From: an uncultured Verrucomicrobiae bacterium
GTDB taxonomy: Bacteria; Verrucomicrobiota; Verrucomicrobiia; Limisphaerales; UBA1100
Direction of reading: 5' to 3'
Assembly: GCA_937775205.1 (NCBI GenBank)
Contig: CALKBX010000018.1
Span: 52,196-116,195, forward strand
Length of the DNA: 64,000 nucleotides
In this document: in pieces, positions 36,381 through 44,766 of the stretch
Numbering within the stretch: position 1 is the first letter of the stretch
Layout of the letters: every line of letters begins with the position of its first letter
The notes under the pieces: model-generated
Database searches by the model: none
What the model saw: the letters and a program-made list of their open reading frames with translations, nothing else
Told to the model about the DNA's origin: nothing
Position numbers and translations under genes: made by a program

Positions 36381-38210
36381 ATGGAATTAATCCGAAATAT
36401 TGCAATTATTGCGCACGTTGACCATGGGAAGACCACTTTGGTGGATTGTTTTCTCAAGCAAACGGGCACGTTCCGTGCCAATCAGGCGATTGCGCAGGAG
36501 GAGCGGATCATGGATTCGATGGACCTCGAGCGCGAAAAGGGCATCACAATTAAGGCGAAGAACGCCGCGTTTGAGTATCGCGGGCATCACGTGAATATCG
36601 TGGACACGCCGGGCCACGCGGATTTTGGCGGCGAAGTGGAGCGGTCGTTGAGCATGATCGATGGCGTGTTGCTGCTCGTGGATGCGAAGGAGGGGCCGCA
36701 AGCGCAGACGCGGTTTGTGCTGCGCAAGGCGTTGGAGGCGGGCGCGCAGCCGATTGTGGTGATCAATAAAATCGACCGCGATCACGCGCGGCCGGATTGG
36801 GTTTTGGATCAGGTGTTTGAGTTGTTCATCGCGTTGGGCGCGACGGATGGGCAGCTGGACTTTCCGTATATTTACGCCAGCGCGAAGGACGGCTACGCGA
36901 CGACGGACCACACAAAACTCGGCGGCGATATGACGCCGTTGTTTGATATGATTCTCGAACGTGTGCCCGCGCCGAGCAGTGACGAGGGCGAGGGCTATCG
37001 AATCGCGGTTGCCAATGTGAGCTACTCGGATTATCTCGGCCGAATTGGGTTTGGAAAAATTCGCACGGGCACCATTCGCATGGGCGATCCGCTTTTCGGT
37101 TTGCGAGGCGATGCGGAGCCGGTGTCCGGCAAGGTGACGGCGCTGTTTCATTTTGAGGGACTGAAGCAAATCCAAATCGAGGAAGCCCACGCGGGCGACA
37201 TTGTGGGCGTGGCGGGCTTGCCGGATATTCTCATCGGCGAAACACTCGTGGACAGCCTCGACCGTCCGGCGTTGCCCTTCAAGCCCATCGATCCGCCGAC
37301 CATCAAGATGGCCTTCGCGGTGAATGACGGCCCGCTCGCGGGATTGGACGGCAAGAAAGTTACCGCCCGCAGCATTTGGGACCGGCTCGAACGCGAAGGG
37401 CGAGCGAATGTTTCGCTGCAAGTTGCGCAGACGGATAACAGCAAAATTTTCCACGTTACTGGTCGGGGCGGAATGCAGATTGCCGTACTCATCGAGCAAA
37501 TGCGGCGCGAAGGATACGAGGTTCTTGTGAGCCGACCCGAGGTGCTGAAGCATCAGGACGAAAACGGTCAGTGGCTCGAGCCGATTGAAAAAGTTTTTCT
37601 CGAGGTGCCGAAGGACGCCGTGGGCGATGTGATGGAGGCGCTCGCAATGCGCAAGGGTAACGTCACCGATATGGCTCCCGCCGGCGATCGCATGACTCTC
37701 GAGGCGTTCGTGCCCACGCGCGGGCTCATCGGCTTCGAGGTCGAGCTGCTCAACTTCACACGCGGCGAAGGCATCATGAGCCATCTCTTTCACGAATACG
37801 CGCCCGACACCGGCGAAATCCCCGCCCGCCGCACCGGCGCACTCGTCAGCATGGAAGACGGCACCGTGACCGCTTACGCGCTCGACACCCTCCAAAGCCG
37901 CGGTCGGATGCTCGTCGTCCCCGGCGACAAAGTTTACAAAGGAATGATTATTGGCGAAAACGCCCGCGACAACGACCTCCCCGTGAACCCCATCCGCCCC
38001 AAGCATCTCAACAACTTCCGCTCCCAAGGCGACGGCAAAGGGATTATTTTAAATGCCCCGATGACCCTCAGCCTCGAGCGCGCCCTCGAGTACATCGCCC
38101 CCGACGAATACGTCGAGGCCACCCCGAGCACCCTCCGTCTCCGCAAAAAAATTCTCAACGAACACGACCGCAAACGCTCCGAGAAACAACGCTCGCTGCA
38201 AGTGGCTTGA
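36381..38210 (+). CDS. typA: Translational GTPase TypA/BipA
   Basis: A 609-residue ribosome-associated GTPase important at low temperature and stress. G1 is AHVDHGKTT at 11-19, G3 [14 protein letters not shown] near 74-87, and [11 protein letters not shown] near 128. The C-terminal part contains the BipA-specific domain with [17 protein letters not shown] text near 476. The start at 36381 is set by the strong AGAGG ribosome site (36371-36375) and by homology; an in-frame upstream stretch from 36282 is not coding. The gene is intact, unlike several neighbours. Confidence 0.95.
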   Translation: MELIRNIAIIAHVDHGKTTLVDCFLKQTGTFRANQAIAQEERIMDSMDLEREKGITIKAKNAAFEYRGHHVNIVDTPGHADFGGEVERSLSMIDGVLLLVDAKEGPQAQTRFVLRKALEAGAQPIVVINKIDRDHARPDWVLDQVFELFIALGATDGQLDFPYIYASAKDGYATTDHTKLGGDMTPLFDMILERVPAPSSDEGEGYRIAVANVSYSDYLGRIGFGKIRTGTIRMGDPLFGLRGDAEPVSGKVTALFHFEGLKQIQIEEAHAGDIVGVAGLPDILIGETLVDSLDRPALPFKPIDPPTIKMAFAVNDGPLAGLDGKKVTARSIWDRLEREGRANVSLQVAQTDNSKIFHVTGRGGMQIAVLIEQMRREGYEVLVSRPEVLKHQDENGQWLEPIEKVFLEVPKDAVGDVMEALAMRKGNVTDMAPAGDRMTLEAFVPTRGLIGFEVELLNFTRGEGIMSHLFHEYAPDTGEIPARRTGALVSMEDGTVTAYALDTLQSRGRMLVVPGDKVYKGMIIGENARDNDLPVNPIRPKHLNNFRSQGDGKGIILNAPMTLSLERALEYIAPDEYVEATPSTLRLRKKILNEHDRKRSEKQRSLQVA

Positions 38211-38219
38211 GCGTGTGAT

Positions 38220-38512
38220 TCACAACCGTACCCGCCAGTAACCCGGCTCGCGGCGCAAATGCATCACGGCGACAATTTTGATTTCAGATTCGCCCACGCA
38301 ATACAAAAGTGCAAACGGAAATCGAGTAATACGGAACTCCCGAACGCTCCCCTCTACTACCCGATGCAATTCCGGTTGGGCTTGAACACGCTTGAGGGCA
38401 AGAGCAACTTCGCCAGCGAATTCTCTCGCAAGCCAGACTCTTTATTTTCGTACCAATCACCAGCCGCCAACACCTCGGCGCGGGCTTCGGCGTGGAAACG
38501 AATTGGTTTCAT
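38220..38512 (-). pseudogene. ParE/RelE-type toxin, frameshifted
   Basis: The ATG at 38512 overlaps the antitoxin stop (ATGA), the normal toxin-antitoxin layout. The frame reads MKPIRFHAEARAEVLAAGDWYE for 29 residues, then breaks at about 38426-38430 (GGCTTGCGAGAG). A one-base deletion would explain it: the next frame continues REFAGEVALALKRVQ...EFRITRFPFALLYCVGES...VMHLRREPGYW, a complete ParE-like C-terminus of a 98-residue toxin. The toxin is therefore probably inactive, or the base is missing from the sequence. Confidence 0.75.
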
Positions 38513-38730
38513 CCCGCCTCGCCCCGCAGCTCGGCGAGTACTTGCTCGGCAGGGTAAGTTTCCGCACCGGCGTCCAGTTCAGCACAACGCCGCTGCACCT
38601 CCGTCCGCCATACATCAGAAAGCGGTGCATCGGCCGACAAAGTCTCGAGTAGTTTTTCTGTTAGAAAAACCCGCGAAGCCTCCGGCAGGGCGAGGGCTTC
38701 CTCTGCAATGTCACTGATGTTGCGTGCCAT
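38509..38730 (-). CDS. Antitoxin-like addiction-module protein (CHP02574-type)
   Basis: A 73-residue protein starting at the ATG at 38730 (MARNISDIAEEALALPEASR). It has the short helical pattern and LPxxxRxxLxxxLLETL spacing of the CHP02574 family of addiction-module components. It lacks a DNA-binding domain visible by eye. It sits immediately upstream of and overlapping the ParE-like gene, so it should neutralise that toxin. With the toxin frameshifted, it may now be a solitary antitoxin. Confidence 0.72.
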   Translation of the reverse strand: MARNISDIAEEALALPEASRVFLTEKLLETLSADAPLSDVWRTEVQRRCAELDAGAETYPAEQVLAELRGEAG

Positions 38731-38842
38731 AGCTCTAAACCAACCGCAAAACTCGGTGCTCGCAAGCGTTTTAGAGTTGAACACTCCCGCTGGGTTGTTA
38801 CCTTGGCCGCCGTTTCCACGTGTTTAATCTATCCAACTAATT

Positions 38843-39871
38843 ATGAGCCAATCCCCCAAACTTCACAATGCCATGTGGCCCGGACTTGTCGGTAAAGGCG
38901 ACGACGAAGGCCAGGAACCGCCGATCAGCCTCGAGCATATGCTCGATCTCACCGCCGCCGCCGAGGTGGATGGCCAGAAATTTGATGGCATCGATTACTT
39001 TCTTTTTCTGCCGCACACCAATCCCGAGGCTACCGATGGTGAACTAAAAGGCATTGCGGACCTCATCGTCAGCAAAGGCTTCGACATCGGCTCGCTGGTC
39101 GCGCCCATTTGGCCGGGCACGGTGGGCGATTCGGCGATGGGCACGGCCGAGCAACGCGGCAAGTTTCTTGATGCAGTGAAGATGGCCTGTCGTATTGCGA
39201 AAATTTTCAACGAACACGGCGCACGCAAGTACGGCGTCATCCGCATCGATTCGGCCGAATTTGGCGTAGAAAAATGGGGCGAAGATTCCGCCGCCAACAC
39301 CGCCCAAATCGTGGAGACCTTCAAGGAAGCCGCGACCATCGCCGCCGGCCACGGCGAACGCCTCGCCGCCGAAGGCGAAATTTGCTGGGCCGGAATGCAC
39401 AGCTGGAAGGACATGCTCGACGTGCTTGAAGGCGTCGGCATGCCCGAGGCCCTCGGCTTCCAAGCCGACCTCGCGCACACCTATCTTTATACCCTCGGCT
39501 ACAACGCGCCCGAGCACGCGCTGTTGCAGGAAGGCTACAGCGACGAGGAATTCTGGGCCGCTTACGAGCAGATGACCGACAAGCTCCGCCCGTGGACCAT
39601 CGACTTCCATGTCGCCCAAAACGACGGCGAAGTGCACGGCGCCGGCGACCACGACAAGACCGGCAAACATTGCCCCGCCGATGACCCGAACGGCAAACTC
39701 GACATCACAAAATGCTCCGGATACTGGCTCAAGGACGCCAGCAACCGTGGCATCAAACACATCTGCTGGGACGGCTGCATGTTCCCCAACGCCACACTCG
39801 AAAATCCCGAAACGTGGAACACAATCCTCAAGGCCATGATCGACGTCCGAGATGCCCACGGCTGGGAGTAA
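38843..39871 (+). CDS. Xylose-isomerase-like TIM-barrel protein
   Basis: A 342-residue TIM-barrel protein of the sugar phosphate isomerase/epimerase type, with catalytic-looking acidic residues in [12 protein letters not shown] near 173-184, [13 protein letters not shown] near 198-210 and [15 protein letters not shown] near 248-262. No signal peptide. It is followed 13 bp later by a Gfo/Idh/MocA oxidoreductase, a pairing seen in inositol and keto-sugar catabolic loci. The substrate is unknown. Confidence 0.8.
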   Translation: MSQSPKLHNAMWPGLVGKGDDEGQEPPISLEHMLDLTAAAEVDGQKFDGIDYFLFLPHTNPEATDGELKGIADLIVSKGFDIGSLVAPIWPGTVGDSAMGTAEQRGKFLDAVKMACRIAKIFNEHGARKYGVIRIDSAEFGVEKWGEDSAANTAQIVETFKEAATIAAGHGERLAAEGEICWAGMHSWKDMLDVLEGVGMPEALGFQADLAHTYLYTLGYNAPEHALLQEGYSDEEFWAAYEQMTDKLRPWTIDFHVAQNDGEVHGAGDHDKTGKHCPADDPNGKLDITKCSGYWLKDASNRGIKHICWDGCMFPNATLENPETWNTILKAMIDVRDAHGWE

Positions 39872-39884
39872 TTTTTTAATAATC

Positions 39885-41027
39885 ATGAGCGAAAAGAAAT
39901 CCCTCAATATCGGGCTCGTCGGCTACGGCTTTATGGGCCGCACTCACACGAATGGGTACAAGCGCGTTAGCGACTTTTTTCCGGACCTCGGCCATCGGCC
40001 CGTGCTCAAAGCGGTGTGCGGCCGCACGGAGGACCGCACCAAGGCTTTCGCCGAGCAGTGGGGCTATGAGAGTTTCGAAACCGATTGGCGCGAGCTACTC
40101 AAGCGCGATGATATCGACGCGATTGACATTTGCACGCCCAACGATCAACACGCTGAGGTGGCCATTGCCGCAGCAGAAGCAGGCAAGATGGTGCTCTGCG
40201 AAAAACCCCTCGCCCGCACTGCCGACGAAAGTTTACCGATGGTCGACGCTGTCGAGAAAGCCGGCGTGCCGAATACGGTTTGGTATAATTACCGCCGCGT
40301 GCCCGCCGTCACGCTTGCCAAACAAATCATCGACTCCGGCAAGCTCGGCCAAATTTTTCATTACCGCGCCAACTTCCTGCAGGACTGGACCATCAGTGCA
40401 GATCTCCCGCAAGGCGGCGAAGGCCTCTGGCGCTTGGACGCGGCCGCCGCCGGCAGTGGTGTGACCGGCGACTTACTCGCACACTGCATCGACACCGCCC
40501 TTTGGCTCAATGGCAGCATCGCCGACGTGTCCGCCGTTACCGAGACGTTCATCAAAGAGCGCGTCCACACCGCCACTGGTGAAAAACAGGCAGTCACCAT
40601 CGATGATGCCTGTCTTTTTCACTGCCATTTTAAGAATGGTTCGCTGGGCCTGTTTGAATCCACCCGATACGCGCGCGGCCACAAGGCGCTGTACACTTTT
40701 GAAATCAACGGTGCCGACGCCTCCATCCGTTGGGATTTGCACGACCTCAACCGCCTCGAGTTTTTCGACCACAGCGACGACCCCAACACCCGCGGCTGGC
40801 GCAGCGTACACATCACCGACGGCGACATGCCCTACATGGACAAGTGGTGGGTCCCCGGCCTCTGCATCGGCTACGAGCACACCTTCGTCCACCATGTTGC
40901 CGACTTCCTCGCTAGCCTCGATAACGGCAAACCCTGTGCCCCCACATTCCGTGACGCATTGGAGACCGCACAAGTATGCGACGCTGTCCTTGCCTCCGCG
41001 AAGGATCGGGCTTGGAAGGACGTGTAA
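39885..41027 (+). CDS. Gfo/Idh/MocA-family oxidoreductase
   Basis: A 380-residue NAD(P)-dependent sugar oxidoreductase. The Rossmann motif is [13 protein letters not shown] near 8-20 and the conserved [10 protein letters not shown] near 107-116 contains the family lysine. The C-terminal alpha/beta domain is complete. No signal peptide, so it is cytoplasmic. Together with the preceding isomerase-like gene it probably processes a sugar or cyclitol derivative, but which one cannot be told from sequence. Confidence 0.88.
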   Translation: MSEKKSLNIGLVGYGFMGRTHTNGYKRVSDFFPDLGHRPVLKAVCGRTEDRTKAFAEQWGYESFETDWRELLKRDDIDAIDICTPNDQHAEVAIAAAEAGKMVLCEKPLARTADESLPMVDAVEKAGVPNTVWYNYRRVPAVTLAKQIIDSGKLGQIFHYRANFLQDWTISADLPQGGEGLWRLDAAAAGSGVTGDLLAHCIDTALWLNGSIADVSAVTETFIKERVHTATGEKQAVTIDDACLFHCHFKNGSLGLFESTRYARGHKALYTFEINGADASIRWDLHDLNRLEFFDHSDDPNTRGWRSVHITDGDMPYMDKWWVPGLCIGYEHTFVHHVADFLASLDNGKPCAPTFRDALETAQVCDAVLASAKDRAWKDV

Positions 41028-41180
41028 TCGAATGTGGTCCCCGACCCATCGCCTATTTATGACAAGAAAAAGCTAGGGGATCGCCTGTTTACGAAAAAAT
41101 TGTATTGAATGAAGGCCACCCTTTGTGGCGTCTTATCTCTCCCGCAGTTGATTTAGAGAAAACATAACTATAATAAAACC

Positions 41181-41612
41181 ATGCTAAAACACGTTTTCAC
41201 AAAAACATTAATAGTGGCCGCCTTTTTGATGGGCATCGCCGTGACCTCACAAGCCGCCCCCGCGCAAAAGATATGTCCATTGATGATTGAGGACGAAATC
41301 GATGAAGAAGAATTCGTCGTCTACAAAGGCATCAAGGTTTACACCTGCTGCGGCACATGCAAAAAACTCTGGAGTCAAAATCCAGATTACTACGCCGTGG
41401 TGAGCGTGGAGCAAGCCCCGCAACTCAAAGCCGTGGCCTCCAAGACCATCAAGCCGATGGCACAGCGCTTCTGCCCCGTGTACAGCGACACCCGCGTGCA
41501 TCCCAAGAGCCCGACCATGGAATACAAAGGCAAAAAAATCTACTTCTCCAAAGAGCGCGCCCTGACCCGCTTCAAGTCAAACCCCGCGAAGTACGAGAAA
41601 AACCTCAAGTAG
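41181..41612 (+). CDS. Secreted protein with two YHS-like metal-binding segments
   Basis: A 143-residue secreted protein; the signal peptide ends near SQAAPAQ. Two similar halves can be lined up: CPLMIEDEIDEEEFVVYKGIKVYTCCGTCKK-like and CPVYSDTRVHPKSPTMEYKG followed by FSKERALTRF. Each has a leading cysteine and an aromatic YKG(K/I) segment typical of YHS/TRASH-like metal-binding domains; the CCxxC is present only in the first. It may bind copper or another soft metal outside the cytoplasm; this is inference. A terminator follows. Confidence 0.68.
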   Translation: MLKHVFTKTLIVAAFLMGIAVTSQAAPAQKICPLMIEDEIDEEEFVVYKGIKVYTCCGTCKKLWSQNPDYYAVVSVEQAPQLKAVASKTIKPMAQRFCPVYSDTRVHPKSPTMEYKGKKIYFSKERALTRFKSNPAKYEKNLK

Positions 41613-41635
41613 GTTTCCCTCAACCCATTTGCACA

Positions 41636-41657
41636 CCCCCGCTCGCGGGGGTTTTTT
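41636..41657 (+). terminator. Rho-independent terminator after the YHS-like gene
   Basis: CCCCCG at 41636-41641, CTCG loop-like centre, GGGGG at 41647-41651, then T6. It also lies at the 3' end of the convergent addA gene. Confidence 0.85.
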
Positions 41658-44600
41658 ATACCTCCATCACGCGAGCGGGACGGGTGAAAACGAGTTGGCA
41701 GGTGATGGCTTCCTCTTCCAATCCGGTGAGCCGTGCGAGAACGCGGCGGTAAAGCTCGAGCTGGGGTTGATGGCGCTTGACCGCGGCGGCAATCGTGTCG
41801 TCATCCACGCGGTCGGTTTTGAAATCGATGATTTGCGCGGTGCCGTCGTGCAGCACGACGCGGTCGAACACGCCCGAGCAAAACTCACCGTCAATGACCA
41901 GTTCGAACGCCCGCTCAAGCCACACCTCCGCACCATCAATCGGTTCAAACATTGCTGCCACCTCCCCGTTCTCAAAGCAACGCTCCACCTCGATGGCCGC
42001 AGCGGGGTTGGCCACAGCATGCGTTTGCAGAATCGCCGCGGTGGAATCATCGCGCCACTCAATTTCTTCAAAGATGGCATGCACCGCCTGTCCGAACGCA
42101 GCCGCATCGGTGCCATTGGGCTCGAAGAGGGTAGCGCCACCAAAGACCGTGCCGCCGTGAGCGGATGGGCGTCGCCGGGCCAGCCGACGATGGCGGCGTT
42201 CACTGGTGATGGGTTCAAATTCTGTTTCAGCTTCTTCGGCGGCTTGTTTTTTGTCCCACGTTTCCAGCCACTTAAAACTGCCAGATTCGAACATCACCTT
42301 GGCGGGAGCAGAACAGCCCTCGAGGTCGCGACCGTCATCCTGGGCCAAGGCATCTGTCAGCAGCCGTGGAAAGTAGCCAGATTTGTCCGATGGGCGAGTG
42401 GTGATAATGTATAACCCCCGACGCGGGCGGGTGAGAGCCACGTATAATTTGCACAGATTTTCATAACACGCCTCGGCGCGGGCCTGTTCGCCGGCTTCGC
42501 CAAGTGGTTCCACAACCTCGCAGATTTCCCTGGCCGGCAGGTCGAGAATCCACTCCGGGTCGCCATTGGGATTGATCTGGGTGTGAAGCGAATCCTTGCG
42601 GGCGGTGTCCAGGCGCTTGTTCTTGGCCTCGAGATCGGGCACGAGCGTGACGTCGAAGGTGAGTCCCTTAGCCTTGTGGATGGTCATCACCTGCACAACG
42701 TTAGCGCCGGAGGCATCGCTGGACTCCTGCACGGGCATGAAGCGCAGAAAGGCGTCGATGTCACGACTACCGTTCTCATCAAACTGCCGCGCCAGCTCGA
42801 GAAACTGCGCTGCACGCCAGCGGGCAAAGCCATTGAGTTCATTGTCAAGTTTGCCGATCCACACACGAGCCGTGAACTCGAAGCCGTTTTGGTGAAGTTC
42901 GCGTTGGAGTTTCCGCAGCGCCTTTTGTTGCCCGTTGCGATCCTCCGGCAAAAGCTTGGCCAAGGGCGTCAATCCGAGGTGGCCGAGACTGAAACGATCC
43001 GCCGGATGCGCTGCGGCGCGAAAGAGCGACAGCAGCGCGGCGCCGAGTGGATTGTCCGCGCCCGGATTAGTGGCAGACTCTCCGACCACGGGCATGCCCG
43101 GCATAGCACCGCGCAGAAAATTCACCACCTCGCGCACGGTTTCATTTTTCTGCACGAGAATGGCGCACTCGATACGGTTTTCGATGGGCTGCAATTGCTC
43201 CAGCAAATATCGCATCACCTCCCACCGATCGTCCTCGTCGTCGACGGTCAAGTACATCGAATGGCCCTTCAATTCTCTGAGCGGCTCCGCGCAGGTGTGA
43301 TTCTCCCACCCCGCGTTCCAGCGCTGCCCGGCGGTTTCATTGAAAGTTTCGCTGGCGATGACCTCTGCGGCCCCAAAGACGGCGTTGATGAGATCGAGCA
43401 CGTCCGGCACCGACCGCCAAGATTCGTTGAGCGAAGTGGAAAGGATGCCGCCAGTGTATTTTCCCTCCACACGATCAAACAACCGCGGGTCGCCGCCGCG
43501 CCATTGGTAGAGCGATTGTTTTTGATCGCCAACGCAGAAGAAGCCGCGGGCATCGTCGGGATCCTGCAGCACCTCGTCGATGAGATTGGCCATCGCACTC
43601 CACTGCACGCCGCTGGTGTCCTGAAACTCGTCGAGCAACCAATGGTCGAATGCGCCATCCAGCCGGTACTCGATGTCGAGCTTGTCCTCGCGCGAATTCA
43701 GCAGCACGGGCAGGTCAGCAAAAGTCAGCCGCCCCGCCCGTCGCACCTGTGCATTGTATCGCTGCTCAAAAACCGCCAGCAATCCAAGCACGCCCTGCGT
43801 GCGCTTCAGCCGCGCGTCCAGCTCCTCGGCCACACACTGCCGCAAGATCATCCCCAGCTTGCGGCTGAAATCCGGCGAGGGCTGGTTTAGCGCCTTGGCT
43901 CGGCCGTATTTGAATTCCCAATCGCCCCGATCCAGCGCGTCGATATCCTCCAGCGCGCGCGCCATCAGCGTCTTGGCTCGGCCAAACAAATCCTTGCCCG
44001 GTGCCCAGTCGGCCAAGTGATCGGCCATGGTGTTGAAGCTTTTTTGCAAACCCGCACCGAAACCCTGATCCGCATCCAGCAGTTCGCGCCATTCCGCCAC
44101 CTGCGCTGGCCGGTTCGTGGGCTGGGATTTCCACAGGTTGCCACCGGGCCAGATACGGGCAGGATCGCCCCAGAATGAGCCGTCGGGAACACGCATCAAC
44201 AACTCATGGCATTCTTCGAGATGTTTTTCAAACGAGCCAACAAAGTTGCGGTTGTCCTTGCCCGCAGTGGAAAGCCGGTAGATCTCGATAAGGCTTTCGC
44301 GGTCCTCCGCGCGTGCTTCATTTTCATCCAACAGATTTTCCAGCACGCGCATACGGGCCTGTTGTTTTTCAAATTCGCTCATCATCTTGAACTCGCCGCC
44401 CAAGCCGAACTCCAGCGAGAACATCGCGATGACGCGGTGAAAAAAACCGTCAATGGTACCCAGCGAAAGCTGCCCCATTGCCTCCACCAACTGCCGCAGA
44501 GCTTCGCGAAATTGTTCAGGCTTGGCGGTTTGTAGATCGATTTCCCGGGCAAGTTTTTTGGCCTGCCCGGGATCGACGGCCGCCGTCGCGAGCTTGGTAA

Positions 44601-44766
44601 GGATGCCCTCAAAAAATTCTCCGGCCGCCTTTCGTGTGAAAGTCAGCGCGATAATCCGATCCGGCGACAGCCCGCACAACAGCAGCCGGATGAAGCGATT
44701 GGTGAGCTGGTAGGTTTTACCTGTGCCCGCCGAGGCTCGAATCATTTGATTTTGAATCCTCTTCAT
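41656..44766 (-). CDS. addA: AddA-like UvrD-family helicase/nuclease
   Basis: A 1036-residue ATP-dependent DNA helicase with C-terminal PD-(D/E)XK nuclease, the AddA-type subunit of a RecBCD-like double-strand break resection complex. The UvrD ATPase motif ASAGTGKT lies at 11-18, the UvrD motif ALTFTRKAAGEF near 45, DEFQDTSGVQW near 370 and QVMTIHKAKGLTF near 690. The nuclease end carries GVFDRVVLHDG and DFKTDR. Its ATG at 44766 overlaps the AddB-like stop (ATGA), so they are translated together. Gene symbol used for the family; the organism's naming may differ. Confidence 0.85.
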   Translation of the reverse strand: MKRIQNQMIRASAGTGKTYQLTNRFIRLLLCGLSPDRIIALTFTRKAAGEFFEGILTKLATAAVDPGQAKKLAREIDLQTAKPEQFREALRQLVEAMGQLSLGTIDGFFHRVIAMFSLEFGLGGEFKMMSEFEKQQARMRVLENLLDENEARAEDRESLIEIYRLSTAGKDNRNFVGSFEKHLEECHELLMRVPDGSFWGDPARIWPGGNLWKSQPTNRPAQVAEWRELLDADQGFGAGLQKSFNTMADHLADWAPGKDLFGRAKTLMARALEDIDALDRGDWEFKYGRAKALNQPSPDFSRKLGMILRQCVAEELDARLKRTQGVLGLLAVFEQRYNAQVRRAGRLTFADLPVLLNSREDKLDIEYRLDGAFDHWLLDEFQDTSGVQWSAMANLIDEVLQDPDDARGFFCVGDQKQSLYQWRGGDPRLFDRVEGKYTGGILSTSLNESWRSVPDVLDLINAVFGAAEVIASETFNETAGQRWNAGWENHTCAEPLRELKGHSMYLTVDDEDDRWEVMRYLLEQLQPIENRIECAILVQKNETVREVVNFLRGAMPGMPVVGESATNPGADNPLGAALLSLFRAAAHPADRFSLGHLGLTPLAKLLPEDRNGQQKALRKLQRELHQNGFEFTARVWIGKLDNELNGFARWRAAQFLELARQFDENGSRDIDAFLRFMPVQESSDASGANVVQVMTIHKAKGLTFDVTLVPDLEAKNKRLDTARKDSLHTQINPNGDPEWILDLPAREICEVVEPLGEAGEQARAEACYENLCKLYVALTRPRRGLYIITTRPSDKSGYFPRLLTDALAQDDGRDLEGCSAPAKVMFESGSFKWLETWDKKQAAEEAETEFEPITSERRHRRLARRRPSAHGGTVFGGATLFEPNGTDAAAFGQAVHAIFEEIEWRDDSTAAILQTHAVANPAAAIEVERCFENGEVAAMFEPIDGAEVWLERAFELVIDGEFCSGVFDRVVLHDGTAQIIDFKTDRVDDDTIAAAVKRHQPQLELYRRVLARLTGLEEEAITCQLVFTRPARVMEV

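Noticed and set aside
36387..38027. A 546-codon open frame on the minus strand across typA
   Set aside because: It is the antisense of a highly conserved translation GTPase; composition reflects GC-rich codon bias.
41148..41174. TTGATT and TATAAT before the YHS-like gene
   Set aside because: Spacing of 15 bp and only 6 bp from the start codon make a standard promoter unlikely; left out.
42583..43890. A 435-codon open frame on plus strand inside the addA gene
   Set aside because: Antisense of AddA, with no signal peptide or family motif.
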